Assembly: GCA_024291935.2 (NCBI GenBank)
Contig: CM044305.1
Location: 94,232,397 to 94,296,396, forward strand
DNA from: Okapia johnstoni
Taxonomy: Eukaryota; Chordata; Mammalia; Artiodactyla; Giraffidae
Length of the DNA: 64,000 nt
Reading direction: 5' to 3'
The notes under the pieces are model-generated. The model was not told the origin of the DNA, searched no databases, and was given only the letters and a program-made list of their open reading frames with translations. This document shows positions 45,131-55,520 of the stretch, one piece after another; within the stretch, counting starts at the first letter, position 1; each line of letters starts with the position of its first letter. Made by a program: the position numbers and the translations under genes.

Positions 45131-45952
45131 TGCCAGCCTCATTGAGTGTTGGAATTATAGGAGATATTTTATTTCTTCCCTACTCCCCTCTATGTATTTT
45201 TTAAAAAATGAACATTATACTTTTTATAATCAAAAGATACAGTTCATTTTTTTGAGGAGTTCCTCCTGCATTTCTCAATTTGCTCTATGTGAGATCAACA
45301 ACTTTGGAAGTGGCATGAAATTATCCAGAAGTAAGGTATATTTGCAGAGAGAATGTGGCCCTATCTACGGATCAAGACAGGCAATTGTAGGTTTCATAGA
45401 GTCATCAGTTGTGGCCCTCAGTATGTATATAGTCTTGAAAGGCTCTTTGCTTCAGCAGAGGACTTTCCATGTGGAAGTCTTATATAGAAATTGAGTATAT
45501 TTCCTCTCTCTACCCACTCACACTCATCACTCCTAAGCCTGGGTCATAATATACCTCATTCAAAATGTATTGAGATAAGAATTGTCCATTTTATAGCTTT
45601 GATATTTATCATCTATAAAAGAGAATCTAGAATATTGAACAGTTTCTCATTTAGTAAAACAAAATCAAGCTGCTCAGGAGTCAAATGTGCTAATTATTAT
45701 TTTGTTTTATAAACGCTCCCACAAGATTGTCCTGTATAATTTATTACTTAAATGGATAGCGTTGTAAATATTTAACATGTTTTTCTCAGTGGGAGTAAGT
45801 TCTTTATCACATGCCTCTTGGAAATAGAAAAAAAACACATTTGAAACTAATTATCTTACTAAAACATTGTTTAGAATTTGGGCCTCGTTAATTTTATAAG
45901 TCAGTGTCAAGCTGTTGGTTAGATGAGCCTCTGTGGGCTATTCACGCCCTGT
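45131..45952. other. Unique DNA downstream of second OR
   Basis: Includes a 131-residue open frame at 45099-45494 (plus) that begins inside MIR and shows no known domain. Considered non-coding. Confidence 0.4.
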
Positions 45953-46893
45953 TTAGGATTCTTGCCTCTTAATTATTTTTCTTAGAGCATCTTTCACATC
46001 CTTGTTCCTCAAAATATAAACGAGACTGTTCAGCATAGGGGTTACACACCATAAATTGCAGAGATGACTTTATCCTGGCCCTGGTACTGCCTTGATTGAG
46101 GTTTCAGGTACATGTAGATAGCTGTCCCATAAAATATGTGGACCACAGGTGGATGGGATCCACAGGTAGAGAAAGGTTTGAGCCTGGCTTCTGCAGAATG
46201 GATCTTCAGCATGGCAACCACAATGCAAGTATAGGAGATGAGGAGGAAGGTGAAAGGGCAAGGGCAGTGTGAATATACCAATGACCAGATCCAGAATAAG
46301 TCTAACTGGAGTTTCTGAGCAGATGAGCTTCAAAAGGGCCTGTGTCTCACAGGTAAAATGTATGATGAGATTGTGTCCACAAAAATGGGCCAGAATTGCA
46401 GTGATTGGTATTACTGCTAAAAGGAAAGCACTAGCTCAGGTCACCACAGCCAACTGTATGCAGATCTGGTTATTCATAATGATAGTGTAATGCAGGGGAT
46501 TTGAGATTGCAATAAATCTATCATAAGCCATGACAGCAAGGAGGAGGCACTCTGTCATCCCCAGAAAAAGAGAAATGACCATCTGAGCATAACAAGCTAG
46601 TATAGGAAATGATGGGGTCGTTTCTTAAAGCATTGAACAATATAAAAGGCACTGAATTGCTACAGTAGCAGATATCAAGGAAGGACAAGTTGCTTAAGAA
46701 AAAGTACATAGGGGTGTGAAGCTGTCTATCTACTTCTAACCATGACAATGATAAGAATGTTACCCACCAATGTGATCAGGTAGACTGCTACCATGGTGCA
46801 GAAAGAGGCAATCTGGTCTTTTGGATGATTCAACAAACACACCAGGATGAACTCCGTCACCTCGCTGACATTATCAGAAACTGGAATATCCAT
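45953..46893 (-). pseudogene. Olfactory receptor pseudogene (OR13-like)
   Basis: A 941-bp locus, the normal OR coding length. It starts at the ATG at 46891-46893 (MDIPVSDNVSEVTEFILVCL) and ends at the TAA at 45953-45955 after RNKDVKDALRKIIKRQES. Class II landmarks survive in different frames: LHTPMYFFLSNLSFLDICY (helix 2), [20 protein letters not shown] (helix 3 with MAYDR), FCGHNLIIHFTCE (loop 2), LKPFSTCGSHPPVV (helix 6), YGTAIYMYLKPQS and TPMLNSLVYILRNKDVK (helix 7). Frameshifts lie near 46727 (loop 1), 46610 (loop before helix 3), 46260 (helix 5) and 46045 (start of helix 7), and there is an in-frame stop at about 46436 (helix 4). It cannot make a receptor. Resemblance to family 13 is from general recognition. 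Confidence 0.93.
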
Positions 46894-46984
46894 TTTGTTC
46901 TATCTGCTGAGGTAGAAGAAATTGAAATCATTTTAATTTGGGAGACATTGATTATTTACTGTATCCTCATTAGCATGCATGTGT

Positions 46985-47205
46985 GCCTCCTCAGTCACTT
47001 TAGTCCTGTCCTACTCTTTGCGACCTTATGGACTGTAGCCCACCAGGCTCCTCTATCCATGGGATTCTCCAGGCAAGAATACTGGGGTGAGTTGCCATGC
47101 CCTCCTCCGTGGGATCTTCCTGACCCAGGAATCGAACTCGCATCTCTTGTGTCTCCTGCACTGCAGGCAGATTTTTTACCACTGAGCCACCACGGAAGTC
47201 CCCCC
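46985..47205 (-). mobile_element. Bov-tA SINE, antisense
   Basis: Full antisense copy, 90 bp upstream of the OR start. Head remnant ccactgagccaccacggaag at the right end. A possible 6-bp tagcat TSD is weak evidence for its limits. Confidence 0.9.
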
Positions 47206-47599
47206 AGTAGCATATCAGGTGCTATTAGGAGAAGGAGAATATCTACCAAATAAGTGATGCTGTTTGTAAGTTTATGTTCTATTTTGGAAGATAAAACATT
47301 CATACACAGCACAAGATTAATTTACAAAGTAGCACAATCCATTGTAAGTTTTAATTCCTTTCTATATAAAATGAGGGAGGTTGGACTCCACCTGAAGATG
47401 CTTTGAACACTCCCCCTTAAAGAAAATGTGCTAATTTACTGCTTAAACATAATCAGATCCCTGGATCACAGAATTTCTAACTGTTCTTTCCTGCTCTGAA
47501 TATTAGCCACAGATTTGTCATTAGCTGGTTCATATTCATGGTATAAAATATATGCCCAGTTCACTCTCATTTCTTCCTTAACCTGCACATCAGATCAAT
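47206..47599. other. Unique DNA
   Basis: No recognised gene, RNA or repeat. Confidence 0.4.
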
Positions 47600-48607
47600 C
47601 ACTAAGTACCACTGGTTCATCCTCCTAAATATATTTCAAATCTGCCTACAAATCTCCATATCCACAGCCACATCATCATCTCACATCTGGACTGCTTAAT
47701 GATACAGGAGCTGCTTACTGCATCTCCCTTCTCCCATTCTTACCTTCCTATAGTCTATTCTCTACATAGTGGCCAGAGACTTTTTACAAACATACATAAT
47801 TATGACCTTCCCATGCTAAAAAGCCACTGGAAGGGCTTTTAATTGCAATTGGAATGTAATCTAATCTACTTACCATGACCCACAAGATTCTATATGATCT
47901 GACCTTAACCTTACCTTGTGCTGTCTCTTCTCATGCTGACTTTGTTTCAGTCATATTATCTTTATGAAGAAATCTAAGCTTGTTCCCACCTTAGGTCTTT
48001 TGCACATTGTGTTCTTTCTGCTAGAAATATTCTTCCTACCTTCTTTGTTTGGTGAATTCCTAGTCATTCTTACTATTAATGTGTGTGTGCATGCTAAGTC
48101 ACTTCAATTGCGTGTGACTCTTTTCAACTCTATGGACTATAGCCTGCCAGGCTCCTCTGTCCATGGCATTCTACAGGCAAGAATACTGGAGTGGGTTGCT
48201 GAGCCCTCTTCCAGGCGATCTTCCCAACTCAGGGATCAAGACCGCATCTCTTATGTCTCCAGTGTTGGCAGGCATGTTCTTTACCACTAGCGCCACCTGA
48301 GAAGCCCTCTTACTATTAATATCTCAGTCTAAAAGAAAGTTCATTCGAAAAGCCATTCCAAACCCCAGTCATTTAAATCACATCTCTGCTAAAATTGTTC
48401 ATAGTACTCAGAACTTTTCCTGTATGGCTCTTATCATAGTTCGTATCTATATAGTTGTGTGATTATTTAATTTTTGCTCTCTTACTATAGCACTAGGAGG
48501 AACAAGCCCTTGACTCTTCTATGTACTGATTTATTTTCACTATCTTACACAATGCCTGTGTGAACCCACAAAATATGGGTTCAATGTATGTTTGTTGAAT
48601 GAACCAA
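47600..48607 (+). mobile_element. L2 LINE 3' part, split by a SINE
   Basis: Diverged L2: gcttaatgatacaggagctg (47694), cccacaagattctatatgat (47879), cttaggtcttttgcacattg (47991), and the family terminus atgtttgttgaatgaacc at 48589-48606. A Bov-tA at 48081-48307 splits it with a perfect TSD, and L2 text joins up when it is removed. Confidence 0.8.
48081..48307 (-). mobile_element. Bov-tA SINE in L2
   Basis: Antisense SINE flanked by a perfect 13-bp TSD, tcttactattaat, at 48068-48080 and 48308-48320. A (GT)4 tract marks its tail side at 48081. Confidence 0.96.
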
Positions 48608-48751
48608 AGCCAGTTATTTGGTCTTCTGTCTTTCCAAAGGTCATAAAATTGATTTGATTGAAACTACTTTGAACTGGCTGAAGAAAATAAATGTTTGATT
48701 TGGTGGTAAAAAGCTATGATGATAAACAATTAATATATCATAGTATTCAGT

Positions 48752-48879
48752 CTTTCTTTTTTTTAACTTTTGGCCACACCCTGCAACATGTGGGATGTTA
48801 GTTCCCCAGCCAGGGATCAAATGCATGTCCCCTGCAACGGAAACACAGAGTCTTAACCACTGGACCACTGAGAAGTCCT
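48752..48879 (-). mobile_element. CHR-type tRNA SINE, antisense
   Basis: A different SINE family from the rest: head ggaccactgagaagtcct and body ggccacaccctgcaacatgt are typical of the CHR SINEs of cetartiodactyls. Perfect 14-bp TSD, tcatagtattcagt, at 48738-48751 and 48880-48893. The poly-T at its left is the A-tail in reverse. Confidence 0.9.
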
Positions 48880-48952
48880 TCATAGTATTCAGTTTTATTA
48901 ATAGCTCAGAAATTATACTTTTTTAGCTCTACAATTTGCCCTTTGCCTGGAG

Positions 48953-49160
48953 TGCTTAGTCAGTCACATCAGTCAAGTCTGACTCTTTGTGACCCGATGG
49001 ATTGTAGCCCGCCAGGCTCCTCTGTCCGTGGGGTATGCCAGGCAAGAATACTAGAGTGGATAGCCATTTCCTTCTCCAGGGGATTTTCCTGACTCAGGGA
49101 TCTAACTTGCATCTCTTGCATTGTTGGCAGATTCTTTACTGCTGAGCCACTGGGAAAATT
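48953..49160 (-). mobile_element. Bov-tA SINE, antisense
   Basis: Flanked by a 12-bp TSD with one mismatch: ctttgcctggag (48941-48952) and ctttgcatggag (49161-49172). Only 60 bp from the CHR SINE. Confidence 0.94.
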
Positions 49161-49376
49161 CTTTGCATGGAGGGAAAGGTGTGATAGTGAAGAGAGAGAA
49201 TGGGTTTATTCTAGAATCTGAAAAAAAAATGTTTTCACCCTTTTCCATCCATTCCAAATTTTATTTATTTTTTGTTTGGTATGATTATATCAGATATGCA
49301 TGCTATCACAGACAAGTTCATTATTAAGGTCAAACTCTTTCCCTGGATTGTCTGTAAAAATTCTCATGAATTACAT

Positions 49377-49587
49377 GCGTGCTCAGTCATGTCTGACTTT
49401 TTGTGACCCCATGGACTGTAGCCCACCAGGCTCCTCTGTCCACGGGGATTCTCCAGGCAAGAATACTGGAGTGGGTTGCCATTTCCTACTCCAGGGGATC
49501 GTCCCAACCCAGGGATCAAACCCACACCTCTTGTCTCCTGCACTGGCAGGCAGATTCTTTACCAACAGCATCACCCAGAAAGACCCC
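49377..49587 (-). mobile_element. Bov-tA SINE, antisense
   Basis: Antisense copy with strong core (ctccaggcaagaatactgga at 49452) and a slightly damaged head (caacagcatcacccagaaag). No clean TSD found. Confidence 0.92.
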
Positions 49588-49919
49588 TTCTCACAAAGTT
49601 CTAGTCACAAATCAGGATTTGGGGCATCTATGGTGTAGTTTCAGTCTCATGAGGCAGTTGTCAGGCCTTGGTGAGAACAGGCTGTGGATGGGAAGGTTTG
49701 TCTTGGGCACTAGACAACAAGGAGAACTATCCAGGCTAATGATGTAGGTGATCTCTTTGGATTCTCTACTCAGAACAGACTCCAAATCTCAGAAAGCACA
49801 TGATGTTTATGGACAAGTAATTCAGGAAGTAGAGTAAGAATTTATAACAAGATCCTCAATAAAACCTAATACAGGATAAAGCCTTCTGAAAAGAAATCAG
49901 AACCAAGGGCCAACAAACT
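49588..49919. other. Unique DNA
   Basis: No gene or repeat recognised. Confidence 0.4.
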
Positions 49920-49930
49920 GAAAAAATACT

Positions 49931-50242
49931 ATTCAGTTCAGTTCAGTTCAGTTCAGTTCAGTTGCTCAGTCGTGTCCGACTTTGTGACCCCATGAACTGC
50001 AGCACGCCAGGCCTCCCTGTCCATCACCAACTCCCGGAGTCCACCCAAACCCATGTCATTGAGTTGGTGATGCCATCTAACCATCTCATCCTCTGTTGTC
50101 CCTTTCTCCTCCTGCCTTAAATCTTTCCCAACATCAGGGTCTTTTCAAATGAGTCAGCTCTTTGCATCAGGTGGCCAAAATATTGGAGCTTCAGCTTCAA
50201 CATCAGTCCTTCCAGTGAACACCCAGGACTGATTACCTTTAC
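49931..50242 (-). mobile_element. BovB 3' end with expanded tail
   Basis: A 312-bp antisense terminal fragment with a perfect 11-bp TSD, gaaaaaatact, at 49920-49930 and 50243-50253. The 3' tail is an expanded run of six TTCAG units (about 49932-49962), longer than in other copies here. Confidence 0.95.
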
Positions 50243-50324
50243 GAAAAAATACTGAGCTGCTGCCAAACTTCAAATTACAGTTGTTTTTACTTATGAGTGA
50301 TCTTACAAGGAGGTCTTTTAACTA

Positions 50325-50488
50325 GAAGGGGATGACAGAGGATGAGATGGTTGGATGGCATCACTGACTCAATGGGCATGAGTTTGAGCAAACTCCTGGA
50401 GATGGTGATGGACAGGGAAGCCTGGATTGCTGCAATACATGGGGTCGCAAAGAGTCGGACACAACCGAGTGACTGAACTGAACTGAAT
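50325..50488 (+). mobile_element. BovB 3' end, sense
   Basis: 164-bp terminal fragment: gaggatgagatggttggatg to the tail gaactgaactga. It lies 80 bp from the antisense copy, so the two 3' ends form an imperfect inverted pair pointing away from each other. Confidence 0.92.
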
Positions 50489-51245
50489 GAGAATTTAAAG
50501 GCTTCTTTTTATTCTCTATGCTCCCAGAATTAAAATCAGAAAACAGAGTCAGTCAGAAGTGAAAAAGCCTTCTTGGAGTACAGTTACGGGATTGTGACTG
50601 AAGCAAAAGTCAGGTGATCTGATCTTTATTCAATGGTGACACCACAAGCATAGTTTCTTAATAGCATTACAAGAATGGGATTTTGGGGGCACAGTTTTTT
50701 TCAAGGAGTACTAAAGTTTCACCTAGAATGGCAGCATTTTAAATCATAAAGCCTTATTTTGACTGGCAATATCTGCCATCATATAGCCCTAAAAATCTCA
50801 AAACAAATGCCAGTGTAGATAGCTGGAAAACAAAGAAGACATTTTTATGTTTATATGATTTTAGAGAATCTTACTAGACTAAGCATATATGTATATATAT
50901 ATGTATATATATTGAATAATTCAGTGTCTTAGCGCTGTGTGGGCGAGACTCTTTCTAAATTAACTAGACATATGTGGAAATTTTCACATTTAGTCACAGG
51001 CTTTTGATGTTTCAGAAATATGTTGGGTACACTTTTCTTCACACAGGTTTCCCGAAGAGGGCTTTCCTGGTCCCACTTACCATGTAAAACATGCTTCCCA
51101 GGAGGACTCATTTCATTTTTGATACTAAAATTAATGGATGCTTCAAGTATCTTCCCTGTTCTCTGCACTCTTCAGGAAGCTCCCAGGTCCTCAAAATATA
51201 CTGGGATAGATAGTGCGTACAGACAGGAATTTCTGTTATTCATAT
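50489..51245. other. Unique DNA with AT microsatellite
   Basis: (AT)n/(GTAT)n tract at 50885-50913. A 123-residue frame at 51020-51391 runs into a MIR and has no domain I recognise. Considered non-coding. Confidence 0.45.
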
Positions 51246-51474
51246 CAGGCAGTGTAGACTGTTGGTTAAGAGCATGGATTCTGAATCAAAGTTTGAATCC
51301 TGGATCTATCACTAATTCACTGTGTGACGTTGGTAATTTGTTTAACTCATTTATTTTAGTTTCTTCAATTATAAAGTTGGGGAAATTATAGTAACTACCT
51401 CATAGGGCTTTTGTGACACAGATATATTTATATATCTGGTATATATATAATATGTGTATTAGCTATTATTATTT
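51246..51474 (+). mobile_element. MIR SINE
   Basis: Nearly full-length MIR: ggttaagagcatggattctg (51274), aatcctggatctatcactaa (51296), tacctcatagggcttttgtg and a final tagctattattatttt. Confidence 0.92.
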
Positions 51475-51604
51475 TAAAGTGAATCTTCATTTGGGGAGTA
51501 GCACCCATGACAATGTGACCACATTTGTTGTCTTTCTTTTCTGGAAGAGGGAAAATAATTAAATGAATGAAGACATAAATAAGGCAATATGGTCAGATTA
51601 TGCT

Positions 51605-51705
51605 ATGAGCCTTCTGAAGGAAGAATTTGCATTTTATTTATTTCTATAACTCCAGTACTTGTCTCAATTGCTGACATATGGTAGGAAGTTAATGAATAAA
51701 TGAAG
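51605..51705 (+). mobile_element. L2 3' end
   Basis: The text ctataactccagtacttgtc with the terminus taatgaataaatgaa matches the end of L2. Only the last 100 bp is present. Confidence 0.6.
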
Positions 51706-52647
51706 ATTGGGGAAATCAAATTGATTTTACTCACCTGAATAGCAGAAAAAGCCTCCCAAACAAAAACATCAAGGTCTCTAAGACTTGTGTTGATATATAG
51801 CCCCTTATGTGTTGTAGAATCATTACCTTACTCACGTATTGGGGTCTTTCAAGGGGAGTGAGTTACAGGGGCATCCTAGGAGATCCATGTCAAGACTGAT
51901 CATTCCATACATATATGTTGATTTCTTCAAATAGACAACTATGGCTTCTTTCCTCCTTGCTGGGTGTATGTTCTTCACCTGCTCTTACAATGGGTTTTAT
52001 TTTGATTCCATTCAGCATTTTAGAAACCAGGACTTCAAGTGGTCCAAAAGATGAACAAGAGAAAAAGAGATCAATCTTAAACATTATCTGCTGTTACTTT
52101 CTGCGTTTATTCACTCTGGTTCCAAAGAAGTGATTTTACTAAGAGACTTCAGGGATTAGGTCCCTAAAATAGGCAATTAAATCCTGTTACTGAACTAAAG
52201 CTGTATATTCTTCTGGGATGTTATTTCTAAGTCATTAAAATACAAGTAGATTTTATCTATTAATGCCAATGTTTTATTAGTGACAGTATGTAAAACTTTT
52301 GACTAACACTATCAACTTGACTTCTGCTCTTAAGTTAGTAGAGAATAGAACCAACTCTAGGGTGATTACTCAGAGCCCTATGTTTCTTGGGGGGGTTTCC
52401 AATGCAGTGACTCAAGAAGGTAATGAATGAACAGGAAAGGAAGAATGGCTTCAATCTATTGCGATGCTGTGAAAGCTTCAATTAAGCATTCAGGTAAATA
52501 AAATTATATTAACAGTGTTTACTGGAGATTTCCTCTGCCTGTTCACTTTATTCTGAGTTTCCCCAGCCCATCCCAGCCTCTTTGACTTGAATGGTTTCTG
52601 GAAATCCCACTTTTTCCTAAAACTTTGCTGGATTAATTTTGAGGTGC
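51706..52647. other. Unique DNA; no gene seen
   Basis: No coding family or repeat was recognised. A G6 run at about 52390. Confidence 0.4.
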
Positions 52648-52861
52648 CATACCCAGGTGGCACTGTTGGTAAAGAATCTGTCTGCCAGTGCAGGAGACAC
52701 AAGAGGTGTGGGTTCAATCCCTGGGTTGGGAAGATCCTCTGGAGTAGGAAATGGCAACCCACTCCAGTATTCTTGCCTGGAGAATCCCCATGGACAGAGG
52801 AGCCTGGCGGGTTACAGTCCATGGGGTCTCAAAGAGTCAGACATGACTGAGCACACATGCA
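52648..52861 (+). mobile_element. Bov-tA SINE
   Basis: Sense copy: head caggtggcactgttggtaaa, B-box text gtgggttcaatccctggg, second half ending tgactgagcacacatgcac. Good preservation. Confidence 0.93.
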
Positions 52862-53105
52862 CTTCATAAGCTGTCATTGTCTAAATATAATCCTGTACCT
52901 TCTCATTCACTGTCACATTGATCTACTTCATCTGTGCATATAGCTAATTACGATAGTATTATTTTACTGATTTCTTGCCCAATTGTAGCCTTAATATACG
53001 ATGTGATTGTTTATTGTTTTACATGTATCCTCTTAAAATTTCCAACCAAGAGTTCAAAATTTTAAGGGCTAGGAATGAGGCATCTTAGTAAATAGTCTAG
53101 CTGGA

Positions 53106-53320
53106 AAAGTGAAAGTGAAAGTGTTAGTAGCTCAGTCGTGTCTGACTCTTTGTAATTCCATGGACTGTAGCCCTCCAGGCTCCTTTGTTCATGGAATTCT
53201 CCGGGCAAGAATAATGGAGTGGGTTGCCATTCCCTTCTCCAGGGGATCTTTCTGACCCAGGAATCGAACGCAGGTCTCTTGCATTGCAGGCAGATTCTTT
53301 ATCACTGAGCCACCAGAGAG
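53106..53320 (-). mobile_element. Bov-tA SINE, antisense
   Basis: Antisense copy with a gtgaaagtgaaagtg tail on the left and the head remnant tatcactgagccaccagaga on the right. Confidence 0.92.
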
Positions 53321-53593
53321 TGCTGCTCAAAATATTTTCAATGAGATAAAAACAGAAATGAGAGTAAACAGTAACTTTGAAAGTGATTTGACATTGTCAT
53401 AATATTTTTGTTGTATTTCATAAAATATCAGTCTGTAACAGGTTGGAACTTTAAAAATAGTTGTATTTTACCCCAGATAGTTTGAAAAGTATTAGTTGGC
53501 CACGTATTCATTTAACCAATTCTTATTATATATGTACTCTGTGCCAGGCACTATGCTAGGGAAACAGATGAAAACTTTCTTGTTCTCAATAAA

Positions 53594-53803
53594 GTAAAAG
53601 TGAAGTCACTCCGTCGAGTCCGACTCTTTGCGACCCCATGGACTGTAGCCCACCAGGCTCCTCTATCCATGGGATGTGCCAGGCAAGAATACTGGAGTGG
53701 ATTGCCATTTCCTTCTCCAGGGGATCTTCCCGACCCAGGGATTGAACCTGGGTCTCCCACATTGTAGGCAGACGCTTTTACCATTTGAGCCACTAGGGAA
53801 GTC
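53594..53803 (-). mobile_element. Bov-tA SINE in L2
   Basis: Perfect 10-bp TSD, tctcaataaa, at 53584-53593 and 53804-53813. Well preserved; the minus-strand text is close to the family consensus. Confidence 0.96.
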
Positions 53804-54204
53804 TCTCAATAAACTTATGATCTAATCTGGGATAAATACTCCAAAACAACTGATTATAAAATAATATGGAAGATGTTGAATTTAGGATTGAACTAAATGT
53901 TATCAAGCAAAAGAAAATGGAATTAAGTCACCTGTCCAGGTTTAAACAGAATGGAGTATGCTCTGGGGAAGGCTTCACTGAGGACATGACATTTGATCTG
54001 AACTTCAGGGATGACTGAGGTTTTGTCAGGCACAGAAGACAAGAAAGTCACTGCAGGCAGAGAGAACAGTGTACACAGTGGCGTATATACATAAAAGGGT
54101 CAGAAAAAAGTATTGCTTTCCTGGGGCCTGGGGTCTGCGGAGTTAAGGTAGAGAATAAGGATAAACAGATTTGCAAGTGTCTCAAGTAATGTTGTATATT
54201 CTAT

Positions 54205-54432
54205 AGGTAGGACTTCACTGATGGCTCAGCAGTAAAGAATCTGCCTGCCAATACAGGAGATGCAAGAGACCCAGGTTCTATCCCTGGATCAAGAAGATCC
54301 CCTGAAGAAGGAAATGGCAACCCACTCCAGTATTCTTGCCTGACACATCCCATGGATAGAGGAGCCTGGTGGGCTACAGTCCATGGGGTCGCAAAGAGTC
54401 AGACACAACTGAGTTAGATGAGTACACAAGCA
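54205..54432 (+). mobile_element. Bov-tA SINE in L2
   Basis: Sense copy with head ggacttcactgatggctcag and tail gatgagtacacaagcatgca. Inserted in the antisense L2. Confidence 0.92.
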
Positions 54433-54785
54433 TGCATCCTATGGGCAATAGGGACCCACTGAAAGTTTCTAATCTTGGAATGGGATTGTAGAGGAAGGTT
54501 TAATATGATGAGATTTTTCCCTTTAGATAGTCATTCTGGAGAAGTTGATTGCATGGCTAGTTTAGAGAGAGACTGGATTAGAGAAAAATAGGAGCTGATT
54601 ACAGTCATCCTGGTAAAGGTTGAGGAAGCTGTGAACTAGGGCAGGTGCACCAAGGACAGAGTAGAGATGGATTTCAAAAATATTTCAGAGCAAGAATCAA
54701 TAAGATTCGATGAGTGAGTGGTCATTAAGGGTAAGTGAGGAGAAGATGTAAAGGTTAAGTCTGAGGATAATGAAAATACCATCAT

Positions 54786-55020
54786 GTAGTATTTGTAGAG
54801 TACTTTTAGCTTTTTAGTGTCTAACATCTATGATCTCATTTGATCTTTCAACACTTCTGAGACAAGTTAAAGAATACATTGTCCCCTGTTGGACAAACGC
54901 AGTCCAGAGAAGTTAAGTGATTCATCCAGAGTTTCATAGCTCATTATCAGCAGAACCCAGACTAGAATCCAGACTCCCTGACGCCTAATCATGTGCTTTT
55001 CTCACTCCATCATGATGCTG
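54786..55020 (-). mobile_element. MIR SINE, antisense
   Basis: Antisense MIR with tgatctcatttgatctttca, agtccagagaagttaagtga, and aacccagactagaatccaga in the expected order. Confidence 0.82.
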
Positions 55021-55187
55021 TACTGAAAAAGTGCTTGACCTGCTGCTTACACTTAATCAGAAACAGTTGGTATGCATATTACTATCAGGGAAAAAAGAGA
55101 GAAGGAACACAGTGAGATGAACACCAAATACTTTTGAGTCAATTGAGACTTCAGTATTAGTAATAACTGTATAATAACAACAACAGG

Positions 55188-55385
55188 TAAAACTTATTGA
55201 GAACTTACTATGTCCTAGCCATAGTTCTCAGCATTTTATATAAAATGAACTGATCTAATTCTTTTAACAACCTTATAAATTCAGTCCTATGATTGTCATC
55301 CTGTTATAGATGAGGAAATTGAGACAGGAAGTTGTCCAGGGTTGTATAGCCAATAAGAGTCAGGGTCAGATTTTTTTAGCTAGAC
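55188..55385 (-). mobile_element. MIR SINE, antisense
   Basis: A second antisense MIR: aaaacttattgagaacttac, tgtcatcctgttatagatga, gttgtccagggttgtatagc. Confidence 0.82.
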
Positions 55386-55520
55386 AATCTGAAAACCTAA
55401 TGTTTTTTCCTTTCCCAATTCAGCAACAGCTTTACCTTCTTCCTACTTTTCTTTTTCAAAGAATCCTGAACCCATCAGGCTCCCCTCCAAAAGAACATCT
55501 GGCATCAGGAGAATTGTATT

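Larger units (their letters stand above)
53490..54770 (-). mobile_element. L2 LINE, antisense, split by two SINEs
   Basis: Reads as reversed L2: ttcatttaaccaattcttat and gtgccaggcactatgctagg at the left end (3' terminus of L2), then the antisense text gaggacatgacatttgatct (53980), aggcagagagaacagtgtac (54055) and gagctgattacagtcatcct (54592). Two Bov-tA insertions (53594-53803, 54205-54432) cut it and the L2 text rejoins across them. Confidence 0.7.
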
